Shown here: piece after piece, positions 10,222 to 22,518 of the stretch
Position numbering within the stretch: position 1 is the first letter of the stretch
How the letters are laid out: every line of letters begins with the position of its first letter
NCBI RefSeq assembly: GCF_030272615.1
Contig: NC_081415.1
Coordinates: 103,904,796 to 103,968,795 of the forward strand
DNA length: 64,000 bases
Source: Cryptomeria japonica
Lineage: Eukaryota > Streptophyta > Pinopsida > Cupressales > Cupressaceae
Direction of reading: 5' to 3'
Translations under genes and position numbers: made by a program
The notes under the pieces: generated by a model
The model's database searches: none
What the model saw: the letters and a program-made list of their open reading frames with translations, nothing else
What the model was told of the DNA's origin: nothing

Positions 10222-13200
10222 TGTTGGTGATTCGGATGGGATAATCTCAACTATTATATTAAGCAATTTTTTTTCTAACCAAAGATTCTCAACAGTTCAT
10301 TTTCCCAGTAGAGTTGTCATTTTTTGTTGATTCCCAAAATAAACAGGTTTACACTGCCATAGGGTAGAGACCAAGCCGATTCCTCCAAATACCTATGGAA
10401 AACCACTTACAACTATCAATATCCTTAAGGATTGGACCAACTTCAACAAGGATACAAGATCCTTCTACACTTTGAGCTCTGCAAAACCCGAGAGGGTAAT
10501 CCCTTCAGTGAACTTCCCGACCTCTGCAACTATACTCATGAATTTACTGAAAACAAAGAAGATTATCTCATAAAAAGGCTCAACAGAAAGGGAGAATGTT
10601 CAAGGATGGAAAATCCTTCAGTGATCCTTGATCTTAGGCTGGAGCATGAGATGGGTGGGACAACTTAAAAAAAAATGTGAAAACTTAACAATGATATTCT
10701 GATACTTTTAAAAGATTTGTAGAGATTCACCAGTTAAAATTGAAACAAGGCTGATTAATAAGGCCAATTACAAGCAGTGATTGGTGCCTTACTCCATTGG
10801 GCACCTGAAAGATATAAAACGTAAATTAAAAATGTGATAGGATTTCATCTAATAGTATAAGATCTAAGAAAATACTGCCTTATAGTATATCTCATTTGCC
10901 CAAACTACTTATCTAAAATCCCTGCACAAGCCCTATCATTCTGCAACTCTATTTAAGCAATTTAATTGACCCCTTGGGCCAAAGCATAAACATAAAGCTA
11001 CATACATCACAACAATGCACTAAATAAAATAAACCCTTGGTTGATTTCATTAAAAAATTGATAGAATCATGCAATGGAGAGAAAAGAGTCAGAATTCTAT
11101 TTTATTTGAATAAAATACTATCTCTATCATAGGATGAAATTTATAAATAACTCCTTCAAGAACCTGTGCAAAGCCTGACACTAAAACATTTCTTTATTTA
11201 CTCTGTAAAAGACTTTACAGTTTGTTTGCTTCACCTAGACTCACTACTGGAAACAGACAAGGAAAAACCCAAGGAAAAAGAAAGTTGAACCTACAAGAGA
11301 CTCCCTAAAAATATAAACCCTTCTTCTGGCCATGATTTCCCTTTTTATAGAAGAAAGGGAGAAACAAGCTTCCGACCAGAAGACACACATCAACAACAAA
11401 TTCATTCTCGACAATTAGGCCTAAAAGGTCATATGCAATTCTGTTACATATATTTCCATATCCATATGCTAGCACCTGTGAATTAACATTCCTAACTGAA
11501 AATTGGTAGGAGCAAAATCATTTGAGCCATGTCGTTATTTCCCTAACACCTTCGGATGGAGTGTGAGATGTTACACTTCTATCCTATAGAGCATTTCCCT
11601 TCTAGGAAAGGAAATCAGGTCCCAGCAAGAAGAAAAGTTGCCTCTACAATAGAAGAGGAGCTCAAGCCTTCATGCCCAGGATCAGAGAAAGTGGAAGGAG
11701 GAGCTACAGGCAAAACATAACATGTTGGGGAGGGGTTGTAGCTTCCATGCAGCCACATGGATGATTTTCTGCCACTGTCTACCCAAACATGTTCCTTTTT
11801 CATTCCTCTGTGGGCTCTCTCTCAGAACCCCCTTCCATCCAATGACATAATAGAAGAAAAGGTTGTACCATGTGTGGCCTTTCTTCATAAGAAAAGGCTT
11901 TCACACCCCCTCTGGCAATCCTCCCCACTTTCACATCCCCTCTTACAATAAACATACTCACACATGAGAGAAAACATCCATCCAATATCACAGAGCATAT
12001 AGCAACTCCATTTACGACCTTGCTCAAACACCATTCTCCTTTGCAGAAGAAAGAACTGCACTCATAAAATAGAAAGGCTTCATTTTCTCCTACCAGTCAA
12101 GTCACCACCTTGCTGTATTTATAGTTAAAAAACTTCATCTAGTAGTGCTTATTCATATAAAAATCATCACTCTAGTGCTTTCAATTCAACCTGTCAACTA
12201 TGGACACTAGAAATCATGCATATCACATTCACTGTATTTTCTTGTCAAGGTCATCTTATGCGAACGATTTTATCCCGATTTTATTCTTCCATGGGTTTTC
12301 TACTTCAGGATTCCTATCAACAGACACTCTCTGAATTCATTAGAGAACTCGTGATCCATCATGTCTAAACCTGAAGCTTATCCCAATCCTTTCACATCTC
12401 TGAGATATTGTCCTTGCCTCGTCGAATCAATTTCAACTCAATAAAAAAATTAAAAATAATTCTTCCGGAGTGAGCCGACATCTAAATCTCCAACTTGTTG
12501 CTATCCACTCTGAGTCGACGAGTATGCATCCTGTTCATCCTATCTTTCCCGCATGGGCTACGACCAATATCTTTAATGATCCATTTTAATTTCAAATTTG
12601 AAACTCAGCCGCATATCTTACCTAGCCTGGCAAATCAAACGATCATTATTGATTGATGTGGCAATTGACCTTCCATCTATATTCTTGGACCCACAAAATC
12701 ATGACAAATCATCGCCATATCATATTTCAACCAAATTCTGTTAGCGGCCCCACCATAGGTCTTCTGGGTCAACCCAAGACACATGACATCATCTCATGAT
12801 GCCATGGTCCATAACCTCCTTGCAACTTCTATTGTGGGGATACGAGGGCCATCGAATATGTTCGCACTTTATTGCTTCAACACAGTGCCCGTTAACCTTT
12901 TCAAAATTAAAAGTCAGGCACCTTTTCTCCTTGAACATAACATCATCGTTCATTTTGAACACGTGCCAATTGATGGGACTATTAGTAAACCGGTCTTTAC
13001 TGCTTGAGAACCAGTGACATAAGGTTTCAACAAGTTACACCACCAGCTCACCCTTTTCCGCTGAAGACACGTGGCATCATCTCGCAAGGCCACGGTCTTT
13101 ATCTTCACTGCACTTTCAACCATGAGGAAGCGCAGACCATCAGATCTGTTTTGCTTTTATCAATCGGTCGAAACACAGGATTTTTAGACTTAAGAAAAAT

Positions 13201-13529
13201 GCGGGCATGGGCACAAATATTAAATGAGACCGACTATAGGGAATTTTTTATGCGACATAAGAAAATCATTTCATAGACCAGTCTAACACAACTTAGCACT
13301 TAGGATATGAAATGGCCTTGCCCATGGTAAACAATCCTTGGCCTTAGTGGGAAAAAGTAACAACGAGATATAACAAGGTTAGGATTTTTCTTCACAAAGC
13401 TTAGGAAAAATTTGATAAACCCTAAACCCTAGACTTTGAACCTTGACAGGGCATACGAATAAAACCAGAATGATCAAAATTTAAGCTCAAAACTGACAAT
13501 TCCCATGCAATCAATTTTCAGGGCTATCA
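10222..13529 (-). repeat. Element D 5' LTR (~3.3 kb)
   Basis: Bounded by TGATAGCCC at 13529 and ...CACCAACA at 10222 on the minus strand, followed by the primer-binding-site motif. Only its first ~370 bases have a partner in the window (6517-6889), so the full length rests on the primer-binding site and the TG...CA ends. It contains no convincing gene. The short open frames in it lack any domain. Confidence 0.5.
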
Positions 13530-14270
13530 CAAGGTTCTAACACACACATTATTAGTACATTATCGACTATTTATGGAGGTGGAAATCACCAACATAGGGG
13601 TTTGACTGAGGAAAAACCCTATATAGCCACCCAAACCTTCCTTTTTCAGTTGCAGGTTCAGAAATAGGTACCCAAAGGCAATTTCAGATCTAGAAAAAAG
13701 GCATCAACACCACCCAAAATTCTCAAAAGTGCTGAAAATTGTCAGGGATAGGGGTGTGGTGCCTTGGTCCTGCCCAGGACAAGGGAATGGCACCCTGGTC
13801 CCTCAATTGTACAATCAAATTTGACAGGTTGTAGACTGAAGACCTCCAGTTTGTAGTGTCTCAGTTGCAGCCTCCTGTTTGCAAAAACATTATAGTGGCA
13901 TGGCACCCTGGTCCTGGTCAGTCTGGCCCAGTTTGCAGCATCAGGTACACATCGAGAATCCTCCCCCTTTCATGCTTTCAGTATCTCAGTTTCAAATCTG
14001 CAAGTTTGTTCAATTCCGAGTTCATTTATGCTTCATTCTTTATCTCCTAGTCTAGTTGATTGTTCAAGCCCTAGTTTTTCTCGTCATTTGCAACAAGAGG
14101 AATATAAAACCTAAGAGATAATCCTTGGCTCTCTCTTTCTCACAAGAAGTGGCCAAAGTGATCTACTCCCTAGGCTCTTTCGTATTCCCAATGTGTTGGC
14201 AAAAGTGGGATTAGGTCCCAAAAGTGGGATTAGGTCCTAGTCACCCGATCTCGCTTTTCCCACCTCCACA
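13530..14270 (+). repeat. Element A 5' LTR, 3' portion
   Basis: Matches 20328-20982 from CAAGGTTCTA onward, including the stretch TATTTATGGAGGTGGAAATC and the CACCCTGGTCC motifs. The first ~960 bases of the LTR are missing because element D is inserted there. It ends ...CACCTCCACA just before the primer-binding site. Confidence 0.8.
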
Positions 14271-14273
14271 TTT

Positions 14274-14291
14274 TGGTGAACCTGACGTGAA
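14274..14291 (+). other. Element A primer-binding site
   Basis: TGGTGAACCTGACGTGAA, three bases after the LTR end. It differs by one base from the element G site at 59654-59672. The complementary tRNA end resembles plant tRNA-Trp from memory. Confidence 0.65.
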
Positions 14292-14617
14292 TCCAACCTT
14301 CTTTAATTCTGATTTATGTTCTTAGATCTGAGTATTTTTTTTTCTATTTCAAATTCAAATTTACATTTACAAGTTTCAATTTCTTGCAAATTTAAAAAAA
14401 TTTAGAGGTTAATTTTGTTAAAACCCTAATTTTTCAATTCAAAATTAAACTTGTGAATAGATTAATTTGGATCATTAATTTCAGATCTGATTTAGGAACA
14501 CATTTCACTCATAAATTTCATTTTCTAAATCAACATTTAGAGTGCTTTCATTGGTTAAAATTGAATATTTCCTTTTATTTTGCATATGTTATCATTTGAA
14601 AGAGGAAATTTTTTGTC

Positions 14618-17600
14618 ATGATGCATTCATTTCCTAAATGTGATAATATGCTAGCTTCCCTTGTTTCAATTTTTCCCTCTCTTAAAGAACCTCCTCCTAT
14701 CTATGACAATATTTTAGTGCCTAAAAGAGTTGTTACCAACCCCTTTAAAACTCTCCTATGCTCTAAGGATGAAGGTTTGAAGAGTGATCTTGATAATTCT
14801 CCTAAAATGTGCCCTTCTCATCTAGCCATCTTAGAGGAAGAGGATGATATCATAAACACCTTTCTTAATATTACTTTACCTTCCTTACATGATGCCTCTC
14901 TAAGTGAAAATTTATTGATCGACATTGACTTATCTTCTCCTAAATTTTGTCTTACCAATGGGGGCATGTTAGTACAACAAGAGGTTATGAGCACTTCTTC
15001 CAAAGATCTCCTTCCTAATCATGAATCTTTGGAGAAATATGTTCATCTCCCTCCTAAAGAATATTCCCCTCATGAGGTTCATTTTGTGCAAGAAGATGGT
15101 ATTGTCCCTACTTTTCCTAGCAAGGGCATTTCCTCTTTTGATTCCAACAAAATTCCCACTAGAGATGATGCATTAATGAGAAATGCTTTCCCTTCTCCTA
15201 AAGCTTTTCTTACCCATAAAGATGCCTTAGAAAAAGAAGATGAAATCATAATAAATTTCCTTAATGCTCTCTCCCCTAAAGATCCTATTGAAGACATTTT
15301 GAGGAAAGAGGATGATTTAAATTCATGTAGTAATTCTCTCCTTCCTAAGGATGAAGAATTAATTAACAATGTTATCCCTTCTCCCAAAATTGGCAATAGC
15401 AATATAGACATCTTTGTGCAAGATATTTCTAATATTTTTCCTAATGACCTCACTATTTAGGATGAACCATTAGAATAACGTGTTGACTACTCTCTACCCC
15501 ATGAGAGAACCCTAGCCAAAGGGGATGAAATCATGATTGATAATTCCCTTGATAACATCTCACCTTCCATGAATCTCAATAATTCTCTCTCTAAAAATAA
15601 AGCATCTCCCTCTCCTCAACTTGGTTCTACTCATAAGGATACCTTAATTCAATAAGATATTGCTAGCATTTCTTTCAAAGATCTCCCTCTCAAAGGTGAG
15701 ACTTTAAAGAGTAATGTTGATCCTTCTCCTAGAGAGTTTATTCTCCATGTAGATCCTTTGGTGATAGAGGATGATATGACCTTTCCTAAAATGTCAATGC
15801 CTACTTCTAGTCTCCCTCCTAAAATTGGTCTTATCCATGATAACATTTTAGTGCAAGGAGAGACTATCAACAATTCTTCCAACAATCTTGTTTATTCTTC
15901 TTCTAAAGACACCTTTGATATTCCTAAATCATCTTCAATCAATTTGATACATGTGAATGAAACACCTAATAAACCTCTCTTCACAGTTCAAGGTGCTTGT
16001 CCATCTCAAAATTTGTCACGTAAGCCTATCTTGGTGGTTCAAGGTGGTTATGCCAATGATTCTATTTACACTCCTACGAAACCTATTATTACTATGCAAG
16101 GAGGTTATCCTACTAAGAGCCCTTTTGAATATGCTAAGAAAATCACTAGAGAGAGTTATAATACAGTTGCTGATACTTACAACACAAGAAACAATAGGCA
16201 ACCTATTTCTCCTTCGGTTATCCCAACTTCACTTTCTCCCTCTCAACTTACTCTTCCACAAGAACCTTATATATCAAATCTTAGCAAGGAGTATGATCTC
16301 ATTGAACAACTTAAGGCCACTCCTGCTAAGATTTCTATTTGGGATGTGGTTCAAACTTCACCTGCTTATCATGGGATGTTACAAGATGCTTTGAAAAACT
16401 TAGATGTCCCACCTGCAGTGACACCTAATAACATGTCCGCTTTGATTGATCCTACAAATAAATCCAAAGCTCAAATTGTATTCACACAAGATGAATTACC
16501 TTCTCCTAAAATAAAAAATCAATATGATCCTCTTATGATTGTGGTTATTATCCATGATAGTGCTATAAGACAAACCCTTGTGGACAATGGATCTGGCCTT
16601 AATGTTTGTGGTGTGGACTTATTGGATAAGATTAATGTGGATCGTTCTCTCATCGAATCTTCTTCTCTTACTATTCGAGGTTTTGATAATGTGGCTAAAT
16701 AATGTCTAGATGTCATAACCTTTCTTGTTAGGGTAGGTCCCGTTGTGTTACCTACACCTATTCATGTTATGCCTGGTAATTTGAGATATAACCTTCTATT
16801 AGAAGACATTAGATTCATAGCATGCAAGTTGTCCCCTCAACTTTGCATACACAAGTCAAATTCATTTATAACAATATGACATACACCTTTTTTGCTGTCA
16901 AACCTCAAGAACCATTAAAATCTAGGTATTCTTGTTCAACTACTTCCCATTCTTCTTCCAATCCTTCTACTTCTTTAAATACATCTATTTCCTTTAATAA
17001 TTTTGTTTCTTCTAGTACTCCTGATTCTCCTACTCAATTGGAATCTCCTCCCAAGGATATCTTTTCTCCTAAAGAAGTGCTCGCAAATGATGATTGGGGA
17101 TCTCTAGACTTTACCCCTACTTTTATAGGAGAGTATAGAGTATCTTGGAAAGAATCTAAGACTGAGAAGGAGAAATCTAAAGAGGAACCCAAAGATCAAC
17201 CCCCTTTGTCTAAACAACTAAGTAACCACTTTGTGGCTACTTCTAATTCAAATGATTCTTCAAATCCTTCCTCTAATTCATATAGCACTAAGACCTATGG
17301 GGCATCACCATCTCCTTCTGATTTGGCATCCCTCTATGGTCTTGGTTTTCACATTTTAGCTAAGAGTGGATATAATGGCAATGGTTGTGGCACAAATGAA
17401 CAAGGAATTAATGTTCCTTTAGAACACTATATACATCAAGCTTCATTTGGACTTGGATATAATCCTTCTAAGCCCACCAAAGAATCTAAAAGACCATCTC
17501 TGAATATGAATGCTATATTTAGTAGTGATGATAACCTCACCTCAATTAAATCATCTTTTAATTCTTTCAAGACTCATCCCCCTCATAAGAAAATATTGGT

Positions 17601-17856
17601 GATGAACAAATCTCTTTATGAATCTCCTCAAGAGATTTCTAATCCCACTTATGAGGATTTATTTTATACTCATTCTAAAATCCCTTCTTCTAGGAATAAG
17701 GCTCTAATGAATTATACTTATCCCTCTCCTAAGATCTCTTGTATGCAAGAAAAGTATGACTTAGTGGCCTATTCTTCTCCTATAAACTTCTCTCTTTCTA
17801 AAGACCCTTTAAACTTCATCATCTTATACATGTTTTTAATCTCACTTATAGTATAG
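14618..17856 (+). pseudogene. Element A polyprotein: repeat-rich N-terminus, retropepsin, G-patch
   Basis: Open pieces 14618-15460 and 15758-16702 share one frame, separated by stops near 15458, 15476 and 15650. A one-base shift then leads into 16822-17856. The N-terminal half is Ser/Pro/Asp/Lys-rich with degenerate repeats. A segment at about 16310-16440 (LKATPAKISIWDVV) matches the conserved stretch before the protease in plant gypsy polyproteins. The retropepsin lies at about 16525-16880, with catalytic-type VDNGSGLNV, RYNLLL and, after the shift, VVPSTLHTQVKF. A G-patch follows at 17338-17478 (KSGYNGNGCG, EQGINVPLE, FGLGYNPSK), a glycine-rich motif usually linked to nucleic-acid binding. 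No RT, RNase H or integrase follows. The gag capsid core was not found, so the annotation of the N-terminal half is tentative. Confidence 0.8.
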
Positions 17857-19352
17857 CATTTAACATGTCAAATTCAAATACCTCATTCAATCTATCACGT
17901 CTTTAAATAACATTAATGGCTATTATGTTTCTCATCATTATGTGACATTGGTAGCTCACTTACTAGGGGCTCATTGTCATTCATGATGGTACAATTTCAC
18001 GTGAAATCATGCTTTTGGAAGAAACATAATAGCCTATTTATATCTCATCTCTTCTCCCTATATATAGGGGGCAAGAGTGATTTCAAACATCCCTCCTTCT
18101 TGAAGATTAAAATTTCCCCTTTGTGAAGTAGTGTCTTCTATAAGGATTTATTGTTTATTGTAGAGGTGTATTCATATTTGATTTCCTTCTCTCATATTGG
18201 AACAAGCATCCGTAATGGGGATCTTAAGTACATATCCTTAATTGGGACCTTCTCCTTGGTGTTGGAAGTCTTTGATCATTCATCAATTTATTTTCTTCAT
18301 TGAGTAGTATCTTTTAGAGTAAACCCTTCTATTTTGCTCATGTGCATATGCCTGATGAGGATCTCTTGCCTTCTTTTAGAAGAGTGTTGTTATAAATAAT
18401 CTCTCTTTGATGTCATCTCAATCCTCTTCTCTTTTCAAAACTCTCGCATTCATTCATTGTAGAAGATGTTATATTTGTCTAAGACAACTCCTCTTTAAGG
18501 TATATGTCTTTTGAAAAAAGATCTCTTCTCCTCCAAGGATCCCCTTTACACTTATATAGAAAGATATCTCTTTTCAACTATCTTGTCCTTGCTTGAAGAA
18601 TATTCCCTCTCTTGATTGGATTTATGGCATTGTTGCATGATGGATATCTTCTTGGTATCGAAGGTAGGTATCCTTGTTCTACTTGCACACACATGCACAA
18701 GGTTGAGTGGAACTAACAATGTTCTCACTCTCCTCCCTTACATGGATCACCCAGACAGACTCTGGGAGCTATTTTTCCATGTCCTTCTCTCCATGGATCA
18801 CCTAGTTTTAAGGGCGAGATATCCATGGTTCATTTTCTCTTCTCATGGATCACCAAAGTGTGTATTCATTCTTTCTATCTCTTCTTCCTTGTCTTTGCAT
18901 TTGTTTCCATTTAAATCTTTCATCTTGTGTTAGAGAGCTCTCAAACCCTCACACTCTTTGTTGTGTTGGAATTGAGTCTTAGTTCTCTTTCTTACCAAAT
19001 GATTCTCCATTAATTTTTGATCTTGTATCAAATATTCTTGTGAGAATTTGTCATCAATCTTCTTTCACAATTCAATGTGGTAAGCATGATACCCTGTTTC
19101 AACTCACTAAAATTAGCAAGCCGAAACAGGGGGGCATATAGCTACCCTCGAATTTTCATCACCTTCCTTAGTAAGCATTTAGGAGATTTTGTGATTTTAT
19201 CTAACATGTGGTTTTGTAGGGTGTGGATCCTAACTGTGTACTGTAGATACTGTTGGGGGCTTCATCCGACAACTTGTGGATATATCCTTTTTTCATGAAT
19301 GTTTACTTTTCTTTACTTTAGCTTGCATATGCACGTAGTGTCATATGACCGC
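17857..19352 (+). other. Element A 3' non-coding region
   Basis: About 1.5 kb between the G-patch frame and the polypurine tract. T/C-rich, with many stops in all frames and no RT or integrase motif. The autonomous relative may carry pol here, but that is inference. Confidence 0.5.
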
Positions 19353-19368
19353 TAAAGTGGGGGCTAAA
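19353..19368 (+). other. Element A polypurine tract
   Basis: TAAAGTGGGGGCTAAA abutting the TG that starts the 3' LTR. The same 16 bases occur at the equivalent place in element G (minus strand, 54341-54356). Confidence 0.8.
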
Positions 19369-20982
19369 TGTAGTGTCGTAAATTGTACACCCTTGCTAGG
19401 GTGGTACAATTTCACACTTAGTTTAACACCCACCTTAGTGTGTTTGCATCTTGCATTGTTGTTTCCCTTTAGCATTTAATTAATTAATTAAATTAAATCT
19501 AAAGTCACATTTCATCACTTCATACATTATAAAATTGGCCCCTTTACCCTAAGTGTGCCCCTTTTTATTTTATTCCTCCAATAAATCATTAAATCATAAA
19601 CCCTAATTGTGTCCTATTTTGACCTTTAAGGCCTAATTTCGCATATCAAAGCACCTCGAAATCAGCTGTAACTCTGGGATTAGCTCTAATATCATCATAT
19701 CTAATGGCCCTGAAAATTTGGTGAAAAATTGGTCAGACTGTGGCAGGAATGCACATGGTCCTCAACTTTTTTCCTGACATTTCGGGAGCACAATTATATG
19801 ATATTATAATGCTTAACCCCAAAATATTATCAGGAAATTCAATTTCGAGGTTGGCCTAAAGGCAGAATTAAGTCAAAATTAAGATCTAGGTTTTCAAACA
19901 TAAGAGCTCTCTTTCTTCATTTGAAGAAAAAGGAAGATCTATCTAATCTAAGGGAATTTTCAACAAAACAAGCCTAAGGAGCCTTCTATGTAGTGAAAGA
20001 GAAGCCTATGTGGAGTCTTAAACAAAATTCAACAACATTCATCAAGAATTTGTCAAGCATTCATCATCAATTAGGAGCCTTGAAGACATTGAAGAATAAT
20101 ATGAGATCTAGTGGCAATCTCTCCCTTGGGGATTGGTATGATTTCATGTTATCTTCATGTCTTTGTATGAGCTTCTTTATATCAATTTGCATATTTACAT
20201 TAATTATTTAGACCATTTAGCATATTTGGTTTGAATCCTTGTTATTTGAATTCACATTTACATTTAGGGTATACTCTCATGCGTAGGGTAACTCTACTTT
20301 CTTTCATTTTAGGATCTTGCATACACACAAGGTTCTAGCACACATATTTTCAATACATTATCGGCTATTTATGGAGGTGGAAATCACCAACACAGGGGTT
20401 TGAATAAGGCAAAACCCTATATAGCCACCCAAACCTTCCCTTTTCAGTTGCAGGTTCAGAAACAGGTACTCGAAGGTAGTTTCAAATATGGAAAAGGCAT
20501 CAACACCACCTAGAAGTCTTAGAAGTGCAAAAAATTGTCAAGGACATGGGCGTGGCACCTTGGTCCCTCCATTGTGCAGTCAAATTTGATAGGTTGTAGA
20601 CCCAGGACCTCCAGTTTGCAGTGTCTCAGTTGCAGCCTCCTGTCTGCAAAAACATTACAATGGCGTGACACCCTGGTCCTGGTTAGTTTGGCTCAATTTG
20701 CAGCTTCAGGTACACATCCAAAATCCTCCCCCTTTCATGCTTTCAATATCTCAGTTTTAAATCTGCAAGTTTGTTCAATTCCGAGATCATTTATGCTTCA
20801 TTCTTTATCTCCTAGTCTAGTTGATCATTCAAACCCTAGTTTTTCTCATCATTTGCAACAAGAGGAATAGAAACCCTAAGAGATAATCCTTGGCTCTCTC
20901 TTTCTCACAAGAAGTAGCTAAAGTGATCTACTCCCTAGGCTCTTTTATATTCCCAACATGTTGGCAAAAGTGGGATTAGGTC
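19369..20982 (+). repeat. Element A 3' LTR, truncated at its end
   Basis: Starts TGTAGTGTCGTAAATTG. Positions 20328-20982 match the 5' LTR remnant. Similarity stops after GGGATTAGGTC at 20982, where element B sequence takes over, so the last few tens of bases are lost. It contains a GC-rich block near 19735-19790 related to the motif repeated in element G. Confidence 0.8.
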
Positions 20983-22518
20983 AACCCCAACCATGTCAAG
21001 CACTTGTTCCAAAGAATGATAGCATATATTCCTCTCCACTTCAAGATCAAATAATCCCTCCATCATATGATACCACTCAATCTCAAAATCCAAGTCTACC
21101 CTTCACTCCATCTAATGATCCCCTTCCATCTCAAGATCCAATCATCCCTTTCACTCCACCACATGATCCCATCCCAAGTCAAGATCAAATTATTCCACCA
21201 TCTCCATTTCATGATACCAATCCATCTCACTATCCTAATATTCCTCCTAATCCCCCACATGATCGTAATCCCCACAAGATTCCAATCCTACACAAGATCC
21301 CATCACTCATATCTAAGCTATCCATGAATCCCATACCTATCAGCTTGGCTCTTCCATCTTCATTCATTATGGTTTCCTCCAAGATATTACAATGCCTTCG
21401 ATATCTCATCCCCGTGAAAATGGACTCACATCTTATTTCCAAAATAATAAGTATCCTATTGGAAAAAGAATTTGTGAAAAAATGAATTATCAAGGCAAAG
21501 GGTTATACCTCCATGAACAAGGCATATTGGAACCCCTTAAAGTTAAAGAAAATAGAAATTCAAATGGCCTTGGCTATAAATCTCATGCTCAAGATGTTGG
21601 TATACCTTTCATCTCTTCTGAATCTAAAATCTCTCCATCTAAACCCAAATATTCCCATCTTCCAAACCTCTTTTGGGTCCTTATGTCCCAAAATCCACCA
21701 TCACAAGTCCATCATCCCCTTCATCCATTTTGGGTCCTCATGATTCAAAGCTACACCCTTCATCCCTTCCATCTATCTTGGTTCCTTACATCCCTCCATC
21801 CACCACTCCATCACCTCAAATGATCCCTAAGAACGATCAACAAAGGCACACATTCTTCAATTCCTTCCAACATTCTCTTTCCCTCATCGTATACATAAAA
21901 TATCCAAGTCATCCATCCTCATGCACCCATACCATCGTTATTGGAAGCAATTTGGATGCCAAATCTAAAATGCATAAAGTTATAAATCCACAAAAATTCA
22001 AGGATCAACATGTCCCATAAAAAGGACATGCTCAAGAAAAGAAGAATATGATCCAAAAGAAAGAAAAATACAAAGGGCCACAAAATCCCCAAAAGAAAAA
22101 ATAAAAAACTATGTGGATTCCTAAGCTACTCATAGACGAAATGCACCTCAAAGTAAAATCCAAATTGGCATCCAAACTTGTTAATCCAAAAGCTTCCTCC
22201 ACTCATAAGTCCTCCAATCCTCCATCTAACAATCCTCCATCTTCAAAATCCATTTTGGGACCTTACGTCTCAAAATCCAATATCTTAAGCCCATCATCTC
22301 CTTCATCTATTTTAGGTCCTCATGTCCCAAAATCCACAATTTATCCTCCATATAATTTAAAATCCTGTCCTCCACAACTCCACCACCCTTCAAGGTGTGT
22401 GCCAATGTTTATCTGCCGAACATCCCCATCCATTTATCCACAAGTCTTCCACAACCCCATCAATTATCGAACATCCATTTTCCATAATCTCATTCCTTTA
22501 GTCCAAACTTTTCCATAA
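20983..22518 (+). pseudogene. Element B polyprotein fragment with Pro-rich repeats and a G-patch
   Basis: The first frame (to about 21300) is a proline-rich string with a loosely repeated PSQD..I.PFTPPHD unit. From about 21380 a second frame carries a well-preserved G-patch at 21458-21580: EKMNYQGKGL, HEQGILEPLK, NSNGLGYK. It is closer to the general G-patch consensus than the one in element A. After 21600 the frame degenerates into Ser/Pro-rich sequence with stops at 21821 and later. Protease and RT are not present, the 5' side having been lost at the junction with element A. Frame changes make a working protein impossible. Confidence 0.65.

Larger units (their letters stand above)
6517..13529 (-). 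mobile_element. Element D: gag-only LTR retrotransposon, truncated at its 3' LTR
   Basis: Minus-strand element. Its LTR starts TGATAGCCCTGAAAATTG at 13529 (5' copy) and again at 6889 (3' copy). The first ~370 bases of the two copies match clearly (13529-13164 and 6889-6517). A primer-binding-site-like TGGCGACTTTGTTGGGG lies at 10217 downward, which places the 5' LTR at 13529-10222. The internal part is only ~3.3 kb and codes for a gag-like protein, with no protease, RT or integrase, so the element is non-autonomous. D sits in the LTR of element A on its right side and is fused to element B on its left side. Confidence 0.65.
13530..20982 (+). mobile_element. Element A: gag-protease-G-patch LTR retrotransposon without RT, both LTRs truncated
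   Basis: 5' LTR remnant 13530-14270, primer-binding site 14274-14291, one decayed polyprotein 14618-17856, 3' non-coding 17857-19352, polypurine tract TAAAGTGGGGGCTAAA at 19353-19368, 3' LTR 19369-20982. Reverse transcriptase, RNase H and integrase are absent, so it depended on another element. Its PPT and primer-binding site match those of element G at 53084-60900. Confidence 0.8.

Noticed and set aside
10432-10668. Small ORFs in the long D LTR (10115-13276)
   Set aside because: Short, no domain, no conservation between frames; compatible with chance.
20958-21485. 175-codon ORF spanning the A LTR and B interior as a real gene
   Set aside because: Its first codons come from LTR sequence, and the rest is one frame of a broken proline-rich polyprotein.
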